From assembly GCA_013396525.1 (NCBI GenBank), contig VWYX01000381.1:248001-312000 (forward strand): a DNA stretch of 64,000 bases. The letters are read 5' to 3'. Below are positions 63,940 to 64,000 of the stretch, one piece after another (the first letter of the stretch is position 1; every line of letters begins with the position of its first letter). Position numbers and translations under genes: made by a program. The stretch is from Chaetorhynchus papuensis. Its lineage: Eukaryota > Chordata > Aves > Passeriformes > Rhipiduridae. Under the pieces are notes generated by a model. It was given only the letters and a program-made list of their open reading frames with translations. It searched no databases and was not told the origin of the DNA.

Positions 63940-64000
63940 ATCTAACTGTCCCTGCTTATTGCACAGGAGTTGAACTAGATCAGTTTTAAAGGTTCCTTCC
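63940..64000 (+). mobile_element. CR1 LINE 3' fragment, cut by the window edge
   Basis: tccctgcttattgcacagg, then agttgaactagatcagttt and aaaggttccttcc follow the CR1 3' UTR block that normally reads 'ggttggactagatgatcttt' and continues 'gaggtcccttccaacc'. The terminal tail should lie just right of the window. Confidence 0.75.

Larger units (their letters stand above)
4639..64000 (-). other. COG5: COG5 intron, partial (upstream of the 131-nt exon), hosting GPR22
   Basis: The intron ends at the AG acceptor at 4639-4640 (minus strand). Its 5' end was not found. Upstream COG5 segments known from vertebrates, such as the coding sequence for the ITKAAQSLNEL and ARLQVACDLLRR regions, were searched for by eye on the minus strand up to 64000 without success. 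The intron therefore appears to be at least 59 kb, minus about 1.5 kb of likely false duplication at its right end. In mammals GPR22 also lies in a COG5 intron in opposite orientation, which supports this reading. A short or diverged exon could have been missed. Confidence 0.7.

Noticed and set aside
1..64000. CRISPR arrays, operons, phage or bacterial defence systems, tRNA and rRNA genes
   Set aside because: No regularly spaced repeats, cloverleaf genes or operon-like gene spacing were seen; the window is vertebrate intron with introns, CR1 elements and vertebrate genes.

Overview
This window looks like avian nuclear DNA: an AT-rich, gene-poor stretch of one large intron system. The bird assignment rests on several CR1 LINE fragments carrying the typical CR1 3' tail (ending in a 'gattctatga'-type motif), low overall repeat density, and two vertebrate genes in their known nested arrangement. 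A crocodilian or turtle is not strictly excluded. Species cannot be told from the sequence.

Two protein-coding loci are supported. (1) COG5, a subunit of the conserved oligomeric Golgi complex, runs on the minus strand. Only one of its exons (131 nt, positions 4508-4638) was found. Bases 1-4507 are the start of the next downstream intron, and everything from 4639 to the right edge appears to be the upstream intron (59 kb or more), since no other COG5 exon was recognised. (2) GPR22, an orphan class A GPCR, lies inside that intron on the opposite (plus) strand as one intact 433-codon coding exon (46232-47533). The same nesting is known in mammals. A plausible two-exon 5' leader lies about 4 kb upstream (around 41.8 and 42.2 kb). 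Its second exon would splice onto the coding exon to create a 42-codon upstream ORF that overlaps the GPR22 start codon.

Layout: 1-4507 COG5 intron; 4508-4638 COG5 exon; 4.6-41.7 kb intron with CR1 fragments at 10.7, 11.7-12.4 and 29.8-30.0 kb, an orphan CpG-dense patch at 22.4-22.6 kb, an unassigned long ORF at 31.6-32.1 kb, an 11-N gap at 37.47 kb and a pyrimidine-rich block at 39.3-40.1 kb; 41.7-47.8 kb candidate GPR22 transcription unit; 47.8-60.7 kb intron with the largest CR1 fragment (53.55-54.2 kb); 60.7-63.8 kb two directly adjacent, apparently identical 1543-bp copies separated by a single N, which is most simply an unmerged contig overlap (false duplication) rather than biology; a CR1 tail cut by the right edge.

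No tRNA, rRNA, CRISPR array or bacterial-type system was seen. The best candidates for something undescribed are the splice-dependent overlapping uORF of GPR22 and the orphan CpG-dense patches. The most certain practical finding is the false duplication.
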